A stretch of 16,567 nt of DNA from Hellea sp964472905 (GCA_964472905.1 CAYYMI010000049.1:1-16567); one strand, 5' to 3'. Positions 1-8,317 are shown, numbered from the stretch's first letter. Made by a program: numbers and translations. The notes: a model not told the origin generated them from the letters alone.

Positions 1-503
1 CCCGCAAGTTGTTTGAGCAGGCATTTGAACTGACAGGCGGCGTTTTTGAAATTCGTAATGATTTGCCACTCTATTGGTTGCGTAAAAAAGAGGGGGATAT
101 AGCCGGGGCAGAAGCGCTTTTACCCAAGATCCGCCAAGGGCTGACAGATATGGAAAAGGCAGGTTGGGTCGATGGTCTCCATCTCAGGGATCAGGCGGGA
201 GCCTTGATGGCGCTAGGCGATACCGAAACCGCACTGTCCCGCATACAAGCCGCCGCAAATCAAGGCGCGCGCGTGCCCCGTGAATTTATCGAAACATCAA
301 TTTTGGGCTGGGAGCCTGTTTTTGATGACCCCAGATGGTTGGAGATCACAGCCATATCTAAAGAGAAGGATGAACGCTTTGTGGCATTGGTTTTTACCCG
401 CGCTTGCACGCCCCCTGATGAGGCATACTGGCAACCCAGTGTAGAGACCTGTGCGCGTGCCAAGAAAAAATATGGTCTGAGTTATACGGCTATTACAAAG
501 TAA
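1..503 (+). CDS. C-terminal part of a TPR-like protein (5' end outside window)
   Basis: The reading frame is open from the window edge to TAA at 501-503, so the true start lies upstream. The visible part is about 166 residues. It contains a helical pair of TPR character, in which AGALMALGDTETALSRIQAA reads as a short TPR helix pair. This is followed by the LGWEPVFDDPRW element that commonly ends TPR arrays in bacterial signalling proteins. The last 60 residues, after DERFVALVFTRAC, are a Cys-containing tail I do not recognise. In alphaproteobacteria such C-termini often belong to winged-helix or adenylate-cyclase-type regulators, but no such domain is visible here, so the function stays open. 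The gene converges on the large minus-strand gene with 22 bases between them and no clear terminator. Confidence 0.55.
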   Translation, partial: RKLFEQAFELTGGVFEIRNDLPLYWLRKKEGDIAGAEALLPKIRQGLTDMEKAGWVDGLHLRDQAGALMALGDTETALSRIQAAANQGARVPREFIETSILGWEPVFDDPRWLEITAISKEKDERFVALVFTRACTPPDEAYWQPSVETCARAKKKYGLSYTAITK

Positions 504-525
504 AGGGTAGCCCCACTCTGAGATA

Positions 526-3500
526 CTAAGGCCTTGCAAAGCTCGATGGATTAGCGCTTGCGGGTCCAACAGCATCTCTCGGCGAGATGCGCCGTAACAA
601 ACCACGCGCCGTATCTTGGTCAAATTTCAACCGCATTTGTAGATAGACACCTTCGCGAGAATATTCTGCCGCTTCAAAATCATCATCTTTGAAACCTTCA
701 AAATTATACCCCGCACTCAGCCAAAGGTTCTTGACCGGAGAGACTCCAATGCTTGGACCAAAACTATACTCGAGCGTATTTGTCCCTTGAGAGGCTAATA
801 ATGAGCCTCGAAGACCAATATCGATACGTTCAGTGACATCAAAACGCGCTTCACCGCCCACTAAATGGTTCCAGCTTTCCAACTGCTGACCTGCAATTTC
901 AGTCCGAACATTTTTAACGCCATAATTAGCTGTAGCTTGCAAACGGTCGGTGACCTGTGTGTTAACCGCCAAATTATTGACAATTTTTGTCTCGCGCTCT
1001 CCCAGTTCATTATGTCTATGACTGACGTCTAACCTATCAAAAACAATTGTGTCTTCATCACGCGGTCTCCACGCTCCGCCCAGTCTTATATCCAATTGAC
1101 TAGCTGCCCGACTTGATCCGCTGGCTTCATTAAATAAACCTCGTGCCGATCCTGCCAAAGATAGCTCTTCCGTCAATTCTCGCGCGACCCCAGCGCTCGC
1201 CGTCCACGTATCCCCGGCAGACGAATGACGTCCTTCAAGACGCGCAGAGGCGCTTGTCACATCAGTTGAATAAGCAACACCAATATAGGCTGAATTAAAG
1301 TCTTCATTAATCTCTAGTGGACTAATCGCAGCATCAGGCGTGACTTCAATAAATTCACCGGTTTGATCCAGAACAGTACGGCTTCTCGCTCCTACTGATG
1401 CTGACCATTTATCAGTTAACCTGACTTGCTGATCAACACCAATCGTTGCGCCAAGACGTCGTCCCAAATCATTGGTTAAAAGATCAGAATTTGCTGTAAT
1501 TGTTGTGCCAGTCCATGGGCTCGCCGTAACGCCGATAGATGTATTACTATCAGCAGAATTAGGACCATCTAAAATTTCGTGACGTACAGAGAGTATAGCC
1601 TTATCACCCACTGACTTATCAACACCAATTGTCGTGCGTTGTGGGAACGCGCTCACTTCATCCTTAGACCCAATTGGCTGTTCATGGCTAATCTGAACAG
1701 TTGCGTCCAATGACGGAATACGCAGAGAGGCTTGTCCGATAGCTGTAAAGGACTCGCGGTCATCTGCGCTAACTAATTCGTCACGGCTAGCTCTCACCCC
1801 AGTTGATACAGAAAGGCGGTCACCTTGATGCGTAGCTAAAAATTCACCTGTATTTCGGGCATCACCCGTCGTTAAATTTTCTTCCCGAAAAGCTTGAGCC
1901 TCAATATATTGACTCCCTCGGCGGCCCGTTTCTTCATCTTCAAATTCTTTAATCTTATATTGGCCTTTAACGCCATATCGGCGAACACCATTGGTATTTG
2001 ACCCCGTTTGACCTAATCCAAACCCAGCCTCTTCTTCACGGAAATAAGCCTCTCCTGAGAACTTTTCGGATGTGTGTATAACCTCGGCCAAAATAGCGTC
2101 ACTTGTGCCGTCTATTTCTGTACCAACGCTTTCAGTAATCGCATACTCAGCCCGCAATTGCGTATTATCCGTAATTTGCGCAATGACATCTACGCCCACT
2201 TGATTTTGTTCAACCCCGCCAGAAAGACTACTCCCATCTTCATGAACGAAGGTAGATCCGATTTGAATTTTGTCATCCAAAATTTGCGTCTGCACACGGC
2301 CGCCAAATGTGATATTACGTTCCGCATCCTCAGATGTCTCATAATCGACAACTATAACATTCGGATTGAAATCAATATCTGAAACATCAACAGGCCTTCT
2401 AAATATCAATTCACCTGTGAAATAATCCAATGTGTAATCCAAGAACCGAACCATAACTTGACGGTTTAAAATGACGTCTGGCCTGAAACGATCACGGGTT
2501 TCAACGACAACTTCTTCAGATTGAACGAGAATACGGTCATTGGAGAGTTGATATGTTCCGCTTGTCCCGTCCGCCGCAATTTCATCTTTGGCAAAACCTT
2601 GATTGGTTTCCGCTGCAAAGCCAAGAACTTGTAAATTATCACCCAGATATTCTGCCTTTAAGCCCGATAATCTGCGGTTATATGACGTTAGACGACCTTC
2701 TGTAATATTCGTCTCATAATCGCCAAACATGGCATAGGCTTGACGTTTTTCAATTTTAACAAAAACAGGATAACGGCTGGCCCCTTCAAACTCTTGGTAA
2801 CTGCGATCACCATAAAGCGTGTAATAGGCGTTAGGATCTATCTCTTCGAGGAAATCACCATCTTGGTCGCCGCGACGTTTGTCCGTATCCACAGAAAGGG
2901 TCATTAACCAATTGCCTTTGATCAGGCCTTTAGCAAAAAACGCTACGCGGCCATCGCTAACAACATCTGCGCCTTCAATCTCGCCTAATGCTGTGGCATT
3001 TCCCGTAATATCTTCATAGCCGACGGAGCCCTCGGCAAGACCCACTAAGATCCAATCACGTTTTTCTGGCTCCAGATACATATAGATTGGAACCTTGCGG
3101 CCATTATCCAGCGTTGCAATGACCGTCACTTTCCCGGTGCGTAATGTCGGCTCAAGTTTGACTTTTAAAATGCCGTCTGCCCCTACCGAGAAGTCCCTGC
3201 TCGCTGAAAGAGGCGCAATTAAATCTTGCCTTTGTTCAAGCAAATTAATCTCACCAGTCCCATCATAAAGGTTATAGGGCGGTTCAAGGTCAATTGTTGT
3301 AATGCGGCCCGCATGAACAGGACGTCCCGCTGCATCTTCCATTCGAATAGCAACTAATGGCGGCGTACGGCCATCGGCGATAAGAGTAGATTGGTCGGGC
3401 ATGGCGATCGCGCGAGCAATCGTTTTTACATATGAAACTTCTTTGCGGATCGTTTTCAAAACTTGTCCATTTTGATCCCGAATTGTGGCTATAATGACAT

Positions 3501-5628
3501 TACGGCCATCTAACAGATCAACGCCGCGCCAACGGCTCATCAAGACAGATCTATCTGAATTTCCGTCACGCCCCGTATGATTCAAATCGGAAACAGGACG
3601 CCCATTAAGGGTTAGGTCAATAGTTTGATTTGGCCCATGTTTTATACCAATATTGGTAGATGGCTTTGACGGTGTTTTGGCCGCATCTGGATAAACCCAC
3701 TCAATTGCATTTGTTTGACTTTCCAGCCACTCTGTATCGTAAGCCTTATACTCTGTTAGATCATTAAAGGTCTCTTCTTTGATCTCTTCAGCTTTCTCTC
3801 CCACTTGCTTGAGATAGAAGTTTGCCCGCCAAATACCGCCGCCTTGAACGTCCACAAATTGAGATTGAAGAGACCCAGCATATCGCGTTGTGTTTTCACA
3901 TTCCATCAAAGCGTAACCTTGTGGAAGTGTCTCTTTGTCGACTTGCACAACATGCGTACCTTCAGTGACGCCTTCAAAATGGAATAAACCATCAAGATCA
4001 GAAACGACATAGGCCCCGGTTTCCATATAGAGACGTACACCGCCAACACCTTCACCGCGCGTGACATGGCGCGCCCACTCTTCTTCACCATCACAGCTTT
4101 TTTCAGAAATTCTGCCAACAATCGTTGAGCGTGAGCGTAGTAAATCCTCACTCAAACGCACCCCGGCCCGTGCGACGTTGGAAACTTGTTCGCCGTTACT
4201 ATCTCTAAGAACAGCTTCATTCACAGCATCGCCTAGCGGCGCGCCGGGACCAATTTCCAAGGCATAATCAAGCTGAATTCTTTCCCCAGGCTGAACAACA
4301 CCTAGTGGAAACGTTAATAATGTGGCGCGTTCTGAAACGCCTGGATCATCAATAGAGTCTAGCAATATACGTGATGTGCCGGGCACATAACGAAAACCAA
4401 GCGGCAATGTATCATGCAAAACAATCGGAGATGGCGCCTGCCCAATATTTTCAACCGTTACAGTGTAATTCACAAAATCACCAATGCCTGCCAAGCTACG
4501 GTCAGCCGTTTTCGTCACCACCAGATCTGATTCAGGGTCAAGTGGAATATCAAATCGTAGCGGGCCTTCTGAGAGAAGGGTAAATTCACCCCCAAAAGAC
4601 GCCTCAGTTATCACAAAGGCATTGTTTAAATTTGAAAGCGTGGATGGTTCTATAACGGACGCAAATCTATACCCTTCGGGCGGGTCAACACGAACAGAAT
4701 AACGGCCCGGCTCTAGTTGCGGATAACGAAATTGCCCATCCACGATGTCATAGGTCAACCCACCTGCATCTGTGACTGTTTCGCCGCTCGTCACTTCTGA
4801 TGGGAATGAGGAAAATCCGTCAACACCAAAGACTGTGGCCTCAGAACCTGTATCGAGATTTATCAACGTAATCACGGCGCCGTCAACGGGTTCACCTGTC
4901 ACCGAGCTAAACACCCGATTTAAGGGGTTGACGATCGCTGTATCTATGGTGACATCCGTTCGATTAAAGGTGTCGATATAGGTGGCTGTTAATTGCGTAT
5001 TTTCGCTAACTGTAATAGTGCTATCATTAAGATCCGATGCGAGAGCGCTAGACGGTACATAGGCAAAAAATTCGCCTGAATCTGGATCTGATTCATATAA
5101 CCGCAGAACAATTATATCCCCTGAATCCGCTTCGAGCGAGATTTCAACCGTTTCAATTTCATCTGAGTTCGAGTTCTGACTTTCATCAGTCACTCTTATG
5201 AAAATCAATTCCCCCGCCAGATAGGTAGTTGCTGGAATTAGCGGAACTTCATCGGTAAGTTTTACGTTTCCGCCGCCGGCGGTTACAGGCGGGCCAATAT
5301 CGACAAATCCGCCAGACACATCGCCTGATGGGCTAAAGTCAGTCCCATTAATATTACGCATGATAGGAGATGCCGCAGTCGGAGAATTTCTGAAAAACTC
5401 GATAACGGCTGGCGCCGCAGGTTGCTGTATGGTAAACACAGCTTCATTCGTCAACAAGGTGCCCGACGTAACAGATGTTCCCTCTGAGCTACCATGCGTG
5501 TAACTAAATGAGGCTACATTAATAACTTCAGTGCCGTAGAGCTGAGCTGAGGCTACATTCGTAGCCGAAACCCACGCTGTTGCTACCAAAGCTAACGCGC
5601 CCGCGTTATGTTTAAGTTTTTGTGTCAC
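526..5628 (-). CDS. Very large DUF11-domain surface protein with C-terminal beta-barrel-like region
   Basis: About 1700 residues. A Sec signal peptide ends near residue 30 (VASAQ). Residues about 30-360 are unrecognised beta-rich sequence. A DUF11 domain covers about 368-480 (VVTKTADRSLAGIGDFVNYT, then the DTLPLGF motif). An SdrD-B/Cna-B-like segment lies at about 500-575 (GVRLYMETGAYVVSDLDGLF), and Ig/invasin-like segments at about 660-855. From about 860 to 1675 the sequence is alternating polar/aromatic beta strands, including LDYTLDYFTGELIFRRPV, ending in strand GVYLQMRLKF and a 30-residue tail. This suggests an outer-membrane barrel carrying extracellular or periplasmic Ig-like domains. 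The start is non-ATG: an in-frame TGA directly precedes TTG (5631) and GTG (5628), and GTG is preferred here with a degenerate GGGTGTGA upstream. It follows the 367-residue DUF11 gene across a hairpin-rich gap. The exact function is unknown; adhesion or surface-layer anchoring is an inference. Confidence 0.9.
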   Translation of the reverse strand: MTQKLKHNAGALALVATAWVSATNVASAQLYGTEVINVASFSYTHGSSEGTSVTSGTLLTNEAVFTIQQPAAPAVIEFFRNSPTAASPIMRNINGTDFSPSGDVSGGFVDIGPPVTAGGGNVKLTDEVPLIPATTYLAGELIFIRVTDESQNSNSDEIETVEISLEADSGDIIVLRLYESDPDSGEFFAYVPSSALASDLNDSTITVSENTQLTATYIDTFNRTDVTIDTAIVNPLNRVFSSVTGEPVDGAVITLINLDTGSEATVFGVDGFSSFPSEVTSGETVTDAGGLTYDIVDGQFRYPQLEPGRYSVRVDPPEGYRFASVIEPSTLSNLNNAFVITEASFGGEFTLLSEGPLRFDIPLDPESDLVVTKTADRSLAGIGDFVNYTVTVENIGQAPSPIVLHDTLPLGFRYVPGTSRILLDSIDDPGVSERATLLTFPLGVVQPGERIQLDYALEIGPGAPLGDAVNEAVLRDSNGEQVSNVARAGVRLSEDLLRSRSTIVGRISEKSCDGEEEWARHVTRGEGVGGVRLYMETGAYVVSDLDGLFHFEGVTEGTHVVQVDKETLPQGYALMECENTTRYAGSLQSQFVDVQGGGIWRANFYLKQVGEKAEEIKEETFNDLTEYKAYDTEWLESQTNAIEWVYPDAAKTPSKPSTNIGIKHGPNQTIDLTLNGRPVSDLNHTGRDGNSDRSVLMSRWRGVDLLDGRNVIIATIRDQNGQVLKTIRKEVSYVKTIARAIAMPDQSTLIADGRTPPLVAIRMEDAAGRPVHAGRITTIDLEPPYNLYDGTGEINLLEQRQDLIAPLSASRDFSVGADGILKVKLEPTLRTGKVTVIATLDNGRKVPIYMYLEPEKRDWILVGLAEGSVGYEDITGNATALGEIEGADVVSDGRVAFFAKGLIKGNWLMTLSVDTDKRRGDQDGDFLEEIDPNAYYTLYGDRSYQEFEGASRYPVFVKIEKRQAYAMFGDYETNITEGRLTSYNRRLSGLKAEYLGDNLQVLGFAAETNQGFAKDEIAADGTSGTYQLSNDRILVQSEEVVVETRDRFRPDVILNRQVMVRFLDYTLDYFTGELIFRRPVDVSDIDFNPNVIVVDYETSEDAERNITFGGRVQTQILDDKIQIGSTFVHEDGSSLSGGVEQNQVGVDVIAQITDNTQLRAEYAITESVGTEIDGTSDAILAEVIHTSEKFSGEAYFREEEAGFGLGQTGSNTNGVRRYGVKGQYKIKEFEDEETGRRGSQYIEAQAFREENLTTGDARNTGEFLATHQGDRLSVSTGVRASRDELVSADDRESFTAIGQASLRIPSLDATVQISHEQPIGSKDEVSAFPQRTTIGVDKSVGDKAILSVRHEILDGPNSADSNTSIGVTASPWTGTTITANSDLLTNDLGRRLGATIGVDQQVRLTDKWSASVGARSRTVLDQTGEFIEVTPDAAISPLEINEDFNSAYIGVAYSTDVTSASARLEGRHSSAGDTWTASAGVARELTEELSLAGSARGLFNEASGSSRAASQLDIRLGGAWRPRDEDTIVFDRLDVSHRHNELGERETKIVNNLAVNTQVTDRLQATANYGVKNVRTEIAGQQLESWNHLVGGEARFDVTERIDIGLRGSLLASQGTNTLEYSFGPSIGVSPVKNLWLSAGYNFEGFKDDDFEAAEYSREGVYLQMRLKFDQDTARGLLRRISPRDAVGPASANPSSFARP

Positions 5629-5646
5629 CAATCACACCCGCAGCCT

Positions 5647-5708
5647 AAAAACCCCTTATCAAAAGGGTCTTGAAAGCGGCCTGTTACCTTTAAAGAGCAA
5701 CAGGCCGC
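5647..5708 (-). terminator. Tandem hairpins between the 367-residue and the 1700-residue DUF11 genes
   Basis: Read on the minus strand, a perfect 10-bp inverted repeat (5676-5685 with 5699-5708, GCGGCCTGTT/AACAGGCCGC, 13-base loop) begins 18 bases after the stop of the upstream gene and is followed by TTTC. A second, weaker hairpin (CCCTT/AAGGG between 5653 and 5667) follows, with five T at 5651-5647. The second resembles an intrinsic terminator. The next start codon is only about 20 bases further on. The large gene is therefore either reached by read-through or transcribed from a promoter inside the upstream gene. Confidence 0.6.
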
Positions 5709-5726
5709 ATAGAAGCGGAATATTAC

Positions 5727-6830
5727 CTACTGAATAAGAGCATGTATTGTGAGTGTGCCCGAAGTTTGAGTGGTATCCCCTGGTGCCAAAACACCGCCTG
5801 TTACCGTAACGGTACAAGGATTAGGAGTAACACTACAATCAGTATTGGTTGGCTCTGTAAGAGTCGTTCCAGCACCCAAACCATCAACACTCGCAGCTAC
5901 GTAAGTAAGGTGTGGTGGAAGAAGGTCTCCAACCTCAATATCAGTTGCTTGAGCAGATCCATCATTGGTGACTTCAATAACATATTCCACACAAGCGCCC
6001 GGAATATTAAAGCCACCCGGTCCTGCAACCGTAAAAGTACCACAATTTGTGGCTCCAACAACGTCGGAATATGTCGACACTGTTTTTGTTCCAGCAACAT
6101 CAGCTCCAGAAATAATGTATGAAGCTGTTGCAGAGTGAGCGCCATCAGTCACGGCATCACCAGTTGCATCACCAGCCGCATCAGCCAAGACATTTTCAGT
6201 TGTCCCTATGACATTTGAGCTATCACTTGTCGTAATGGCAGTCGTTGTATCTGGCACAAGTGTTTGAGCAAGAAGAACAACATCAGCTGTTTCGCCATCT
6301 GCCGCATCTGCAGCGATATCTTGTGTCACAACAACCCAAAGCACTTCGTCAGGCATTAGCTCTGGCGGATTAGTAGAATCATAGGCTGTCGTTGCAATCG
6401 TATCATCATACGCAGCTGTACCTGTCGTATCTATATAATACGCAAGTTCAGGCAAGGCACTAACAGGTGTCTCTGTGTCAAATGGGTTGGCTGGGTCCTC
6501 TGCGAAGGATAAAGCATAGCCTTGCTCGTCATTACCATTATTTGTAACAGAGAAGACAACCTCGACGTCTGAGGCGTCTGGCACGGTCGTCGCGTTAAAC
6601 TCATCTGCCACCGTAAGGTCAATCAAACGGTCAACTTTAAAATCCGTCGGCGCTGGCGGCGTGATTTGAGGTTGAGGAACTCCGCCGACATTATAGTCAA
6701 GCGTAAATGTGTTAGAAACAGTTGTATCCGCAGGCGTGAAATTATTTTGCGCTTGGGCTGTTCCTGTTGTGAAGACAGTTAAAGCAGTGGCGCCCAACAA
6801 TGCCTTCAATAGTATTTTAGTGTTTGTCAT
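5727..6830 (-). CDS. Secreted Thr/Asp/Ala-rich DUF11-type protein
   Basis: With the ATG at 6828-6830 the product has 367 residues. This start is preferred over the GTG six bases upstream because GGAAG lies 5 bases before it. A Sec signal peptide ends at AQAQ near residue 30. The mature protein is acidic, rich in Thr, Asp and Ala and poor in Lys/Arg, with beta-strand character. The C-terminal 120 residues resemble a DUF11 repeat (GTKTVSTYSD, YVIEVTNDGS, DLLPPHLTYVAAS). Two cysteine pairs, CGTF/ACVEY and DCSV/PCTV, could form disulfides in the periplasm or outside the cell. It sits between the 158-residue and the 1700-residue DUF11 genes on the same strand, so it is probably a surface or secreted partner of the large protein. 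An SD-burying hairpin in its 5' untranslated region suggests translational control. No enzyme motif is visible. Confidence 0.85.
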   Translation of the reverse strand: MTNTKILLKALLGATALTVFTTGTAQAQNNFTPADTTVSNTFTLDYNVGGVPQPQITPPAPTDFKVDRLIDLTVADEFNATTVPDASDVEVVFSVTNNGNDEQGYALSFAEDPANPFDTETPVSALPELAYYIDTTGTAAYDDTIATTAYDSTNPPELMPDEVLWVVVTQDIAADAADGETADVVLLAQTLVPDTTTAITTSDSSNVIGTTENVLADAAGDATGDAVTDGAHSATASYIISGADVAGTKTVSTYSDVVGATNCGTFTVAGPGGFNIPGACVEYVIEVTNDGSAQATDIEVGDLLPPHLTYVAASVDGLGAGTTLTEPTNTDCSVTPNPCTVTVTGGVLAPGDTTQTSGTLTIHALIQ

Positions 6831-6877
6831 AACCACTTCCTTATTATTGATGTAAAATAATTTAGGGGTAAGTGGTT
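6831..6877 (-). promoter_or_regulatory. Hairpin in the mRNA leader that buries the Shine-Dalgarno
   Basis: In the minus-strand transcript, AACCACUU at 6877-6870 pairs with AAGUGGUU at 6838-6831 (8 bp). After a one-base bulge CC pairs with GG (6868-6867 with 6840-6839), and an inner AUUAUU/AAUAAU stem (6861-6856 with 6848-6843) closes a 7-base loop. The GGAAG ribosome-binding site (6840-6836) lies wholly within the stem, which ends at the ATG. A second copy of the left arm with two extra bases occurs at about 6892-6903. The pairing is seen directly; the regulatory role is inferred. Confidence 0.6.
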
Positions 6878-7040
6878 AAATCTGAGCCAAGAAGTGTGGT
6901 TAACCTAACCTTTAAATCAAAATAAATTTTGAGAAAAAAATCACAATTATATCATATAATTCAACAACTTATTTGATTTTTTGAATTATAGCGTTAAGGA
7001 ATTAGTTACGAATAAAATTATTTATTTTTGACGGTCTTTC
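6878..7040 (-). promoter_or_regulatory. AT-rich intergenic DNA, probable promoter region of the 367-residue DUF11 gene
   Basis: This stretch lies between the terminator of the 158-residue gene and the leader hairpin of the next gene. It is strongly AT-rich. It contains two TATAAT sequences on the minus strand (6990-6985 and near 6958-6953) and a 10-bp inverted repeat (TATAATTCAA at 6955-6964 with TTGAATTATA at 6981-6990). No convincing -35 box stands at the right spacing, so the exact promoter cannot be placed. Confidence 0.35.
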
Positions 7041-7070
7041 CAAAAAAAACCTGACTTAAAGTAGTCAGGC
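7041..7070 (-). terminator. Intrinsic terminator of the 158-residue DUF11-like gene
   Basis: On the minus strand CCTGACT pairs with AGTCAGG (7069-7063 with 7056-7050, loop of 6) and is followed by eight T (7049-7042). It begins about 25 bases after the stop codon at 7095. This is a textbook intrinsic terminator, so the 158-residue and 367-residue genes are likely separate transcription units. Confidence 0.88.
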
Positions 7071-7094
7071 TTACATATTCTATTTTTTAATTAT

Positions 7095-7571
7095 CTACCT
7101 CAAAACGCCTTTAAAAGAGAGGTTTCCAGTTTCCCCAACAGCAAGAGGGCCCGGAACAGTCCAGCGGATATGGGTTATGTCACCTGAGGACGCAGATTGA
7201 AGAAAACCATCATTATCGCGGACCCGTAATAGTTCTCTTGTCGCAAAACTATTCCCGCCATCTGCAGAATAAACAGGGATCATATTATTGTTTGATGCGC
7301 TCCCTTCCATAAACCGAACTTCTTTTGGAACTGGCATAGTAAGAACAAGATCGGTTGCAGGCTGAGCATCGTCATTTGTAAAGTTAAGCGTATATACGAC
7401 ACGTTCGCCAGGAGAGACCGTTTCTGCCGCTTCACGTGAAATTGTTTCTGTGCCGTCAGGCATCTGCACGATGACTTCTTTTTCTACCGTTTGATTCGCA
7501 GATAATGCATGAACTGGCACCGCCATCGCCAATAAAACTGTCGTAACGGTTGTCGTGATAAGATTGCGCAT
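7095..7571 (-). CDS. Small exported DUF11-like single-domain protein
   Basis: 158 residues with a Sec signal peptide ending at about residue 22 (VPVHA-LSA). The rest is one Ig-like domain of DUF11 type: a KEVIV strand, SPGERVVYTLNFTNDDAQPA, LVLTMPVPKEVRFMEGSA, and a last strand before VGETGNLSFKGVLR. Proteins of this size and plan occur in alphaproteobacteria as conserved-repeat-domain proteins of unknown role. The SD GGAGA stands 5 bases before the ATG. A 9-bp hairpin lies just upstream of the SD, and a strong terminator follows the gene. It is the first of three DUF11-type genes on this strand and is probably a periplasmic or surface protein. Confidence 0.85.
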   Translation of the reverse strand: MRNLITTTVTTVLLAMAVPVHALSANQTVEKEVIVQMPDGTETISREAAETVSPGERVVYTLNFTNDDAQPATDLVLTMPVPKEVRFMEGSASNNNMIPVYSADGGNSFATRELLRVRDNDGFLQSASSGDITHIRWTVPGPLAVGETGNLSFKGVLR

Positions 7572-7585
7572 CTAAATCTCCATAG

Positions 7586-7609
7586 GGTTAGTCTAGCTCA
7601 AGACTAACC
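7586..7609 (-). promoter_or_regulatory. Perfect hairpin just upstream of the ribosome-binding site
   Basis: GGTTAGTCT (7586-7594) and AGACTAACC (7601-7609) form a 9-bp stem with a 6-base loop. In the minus-strand mRNA the stem ends four bases before the GGAGA ribosome-binding site of the 158-residue gene. No T run follows, so it is not a terminator. It may stabilise the 5' end of the mRNA or act as a protein-binding site. Confidence 0.5.
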
Positions 7610-7682
7610 TTGCATAATTAATAGAGTGATAATGCAAATGATATTGTCCTAAACTGTTATCTCATGTTCATCCGTTCGATCG

Positions 7683-7722
7683 TTATATCAAAAATAGACC
7701 CATTATATCAGAATAGACCCAA
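7683..7722. repeat. Tandem duplication of about 20 bp spanning the exoD stop codon
   Basis: TTATATCAAAAATAGACCCA (7683-7702) is followed one base later by TTATATCAGAATAGACCCA (7704-7722). The second copy contains the last codons and the stop of the ExoD-family gene. The first copy lies just after the stop and differs by one substitution and one inserted base. Confidence 0.8.
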
Positions 7723-8317
7723 CACCTGACGCAACACCTAAGCTCAGAAAAAAGCCAATGAGGATAAGCAGACCATCGCGCGCTGTTATGCCAAGGCCAA
7801 ACAAGCCGATAATAAAAGCTGGCGCAACCACGCCAAAGGGCACAACACCTAAAGGTATCATCGTCAGAGCCAAAATAATGGAGAGCAGAGCTGTGAGGAC
7901 TTGAGCTGGCCCACTTGTCATCACAGGAAGACGAGCCTTAATCACACTATCTATGCGCCTTAGGACTGGCGAGACAGTCTTTCGGGTTTTCTCGAGTTTA
8001 GCATCGGAGATTTTTATACGCCGTAGGACGTCTGGCATCCAAGGGGTCTCCCGCCGAAATAATAATTGCAGCGCAAAAACAATGATAATTAGCCCAAAGC
8101 CAGCCGGCAAACCTGGGATGGCGCCTATAGGCGTCATGAGAAACAAACTACATAAAATCATCACAGGGCCAAAAGCTCGGTCCCCAAAGGCTTCAACGAT
8201 TGTTTTCAAGTCCGTTTCGGTGCCATCAACCGCCTCACGCGCCGTTCCAAGGATAGCCTCTAAAGGCCCCTCTTTGGCTGCATCGGTTGTTTTCTCATCT
8301 TCCATATCCGCGCCCAT
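7703..8317 (-). CDS. exoD: ExoD-family inner-membrane protein
   Basis: 204 residues, matching the usual size of the ExoD family (exopolysaccharide synthesis ExoD). The N-terminal 35 residues are charged and cytoplasmic-like. Next comes the conserved FGPVMILCSLFLMTPIGAIP segment and a hydrophobic hairpin to about residue 85. A basic loop (LLFRRETPWMPDVLRRIKIS) is followed by two or three further membrane segments from about 135 to the end. In Sinorhizobium meliloti ExoD affects exopolysaccharide production and alkali tolerance; the biochemical role is not known. No good SD precedes the ATG at 8317. The ATG at 8305 has GCGGAT upstream and could be the real start. The gene is divergent from the LysE-type exporter with 66 bases between them. 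Its last codons and stop are duplicated in tandem just downstream. Confidence 0.88.
   Translation of the reverse strand: MGADMEDEKTTDAAKEGPLEAILGTAREAVDGTETDLKTIVEAFGDRAFGPVMILCSLFLMTPIGAIPGLPAGFGLIIIVFALQLLFRRETPWMPDVLRRIKISDAKLEKTRKTVSPVLRRIDSVIKARLPVMTSGPAQVLTALLSIILALTMIPLGVVPFGVVAPAFIIGLFGLGITARDGLLILIGFFLSLGVASGVGSILI

Noticed and set aside
2074..2382. Plus-strand open frame inside the large DUF11 gene
   Set aside because: No SD and no domain, and it overlaps well-formed barrel-like sequence on the other strand.
5742..6122. Plus-strand open frame opposite the 367-residue DUF11 gene
   Set aside because: Composition is Ser/Arg/Asn-rich noise and there is no SD or domain. The minus frame has a signal peptide and DUF11 features.
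6900..6915. A second TTAA...TTAA pair, considered as a CtrA box
   Set aside because: The spacing is 8 bases, not 7, and it lies in very AT-rich DNA where such pairs are expected by chance.
7683..7722. Direct repeat considered as a CRISPR or phage attachment site
   Set aside because: Only two copies, no spacer structure, no cas gene, no integrase or tRNA nearby. A simple tandem duplication explains it.
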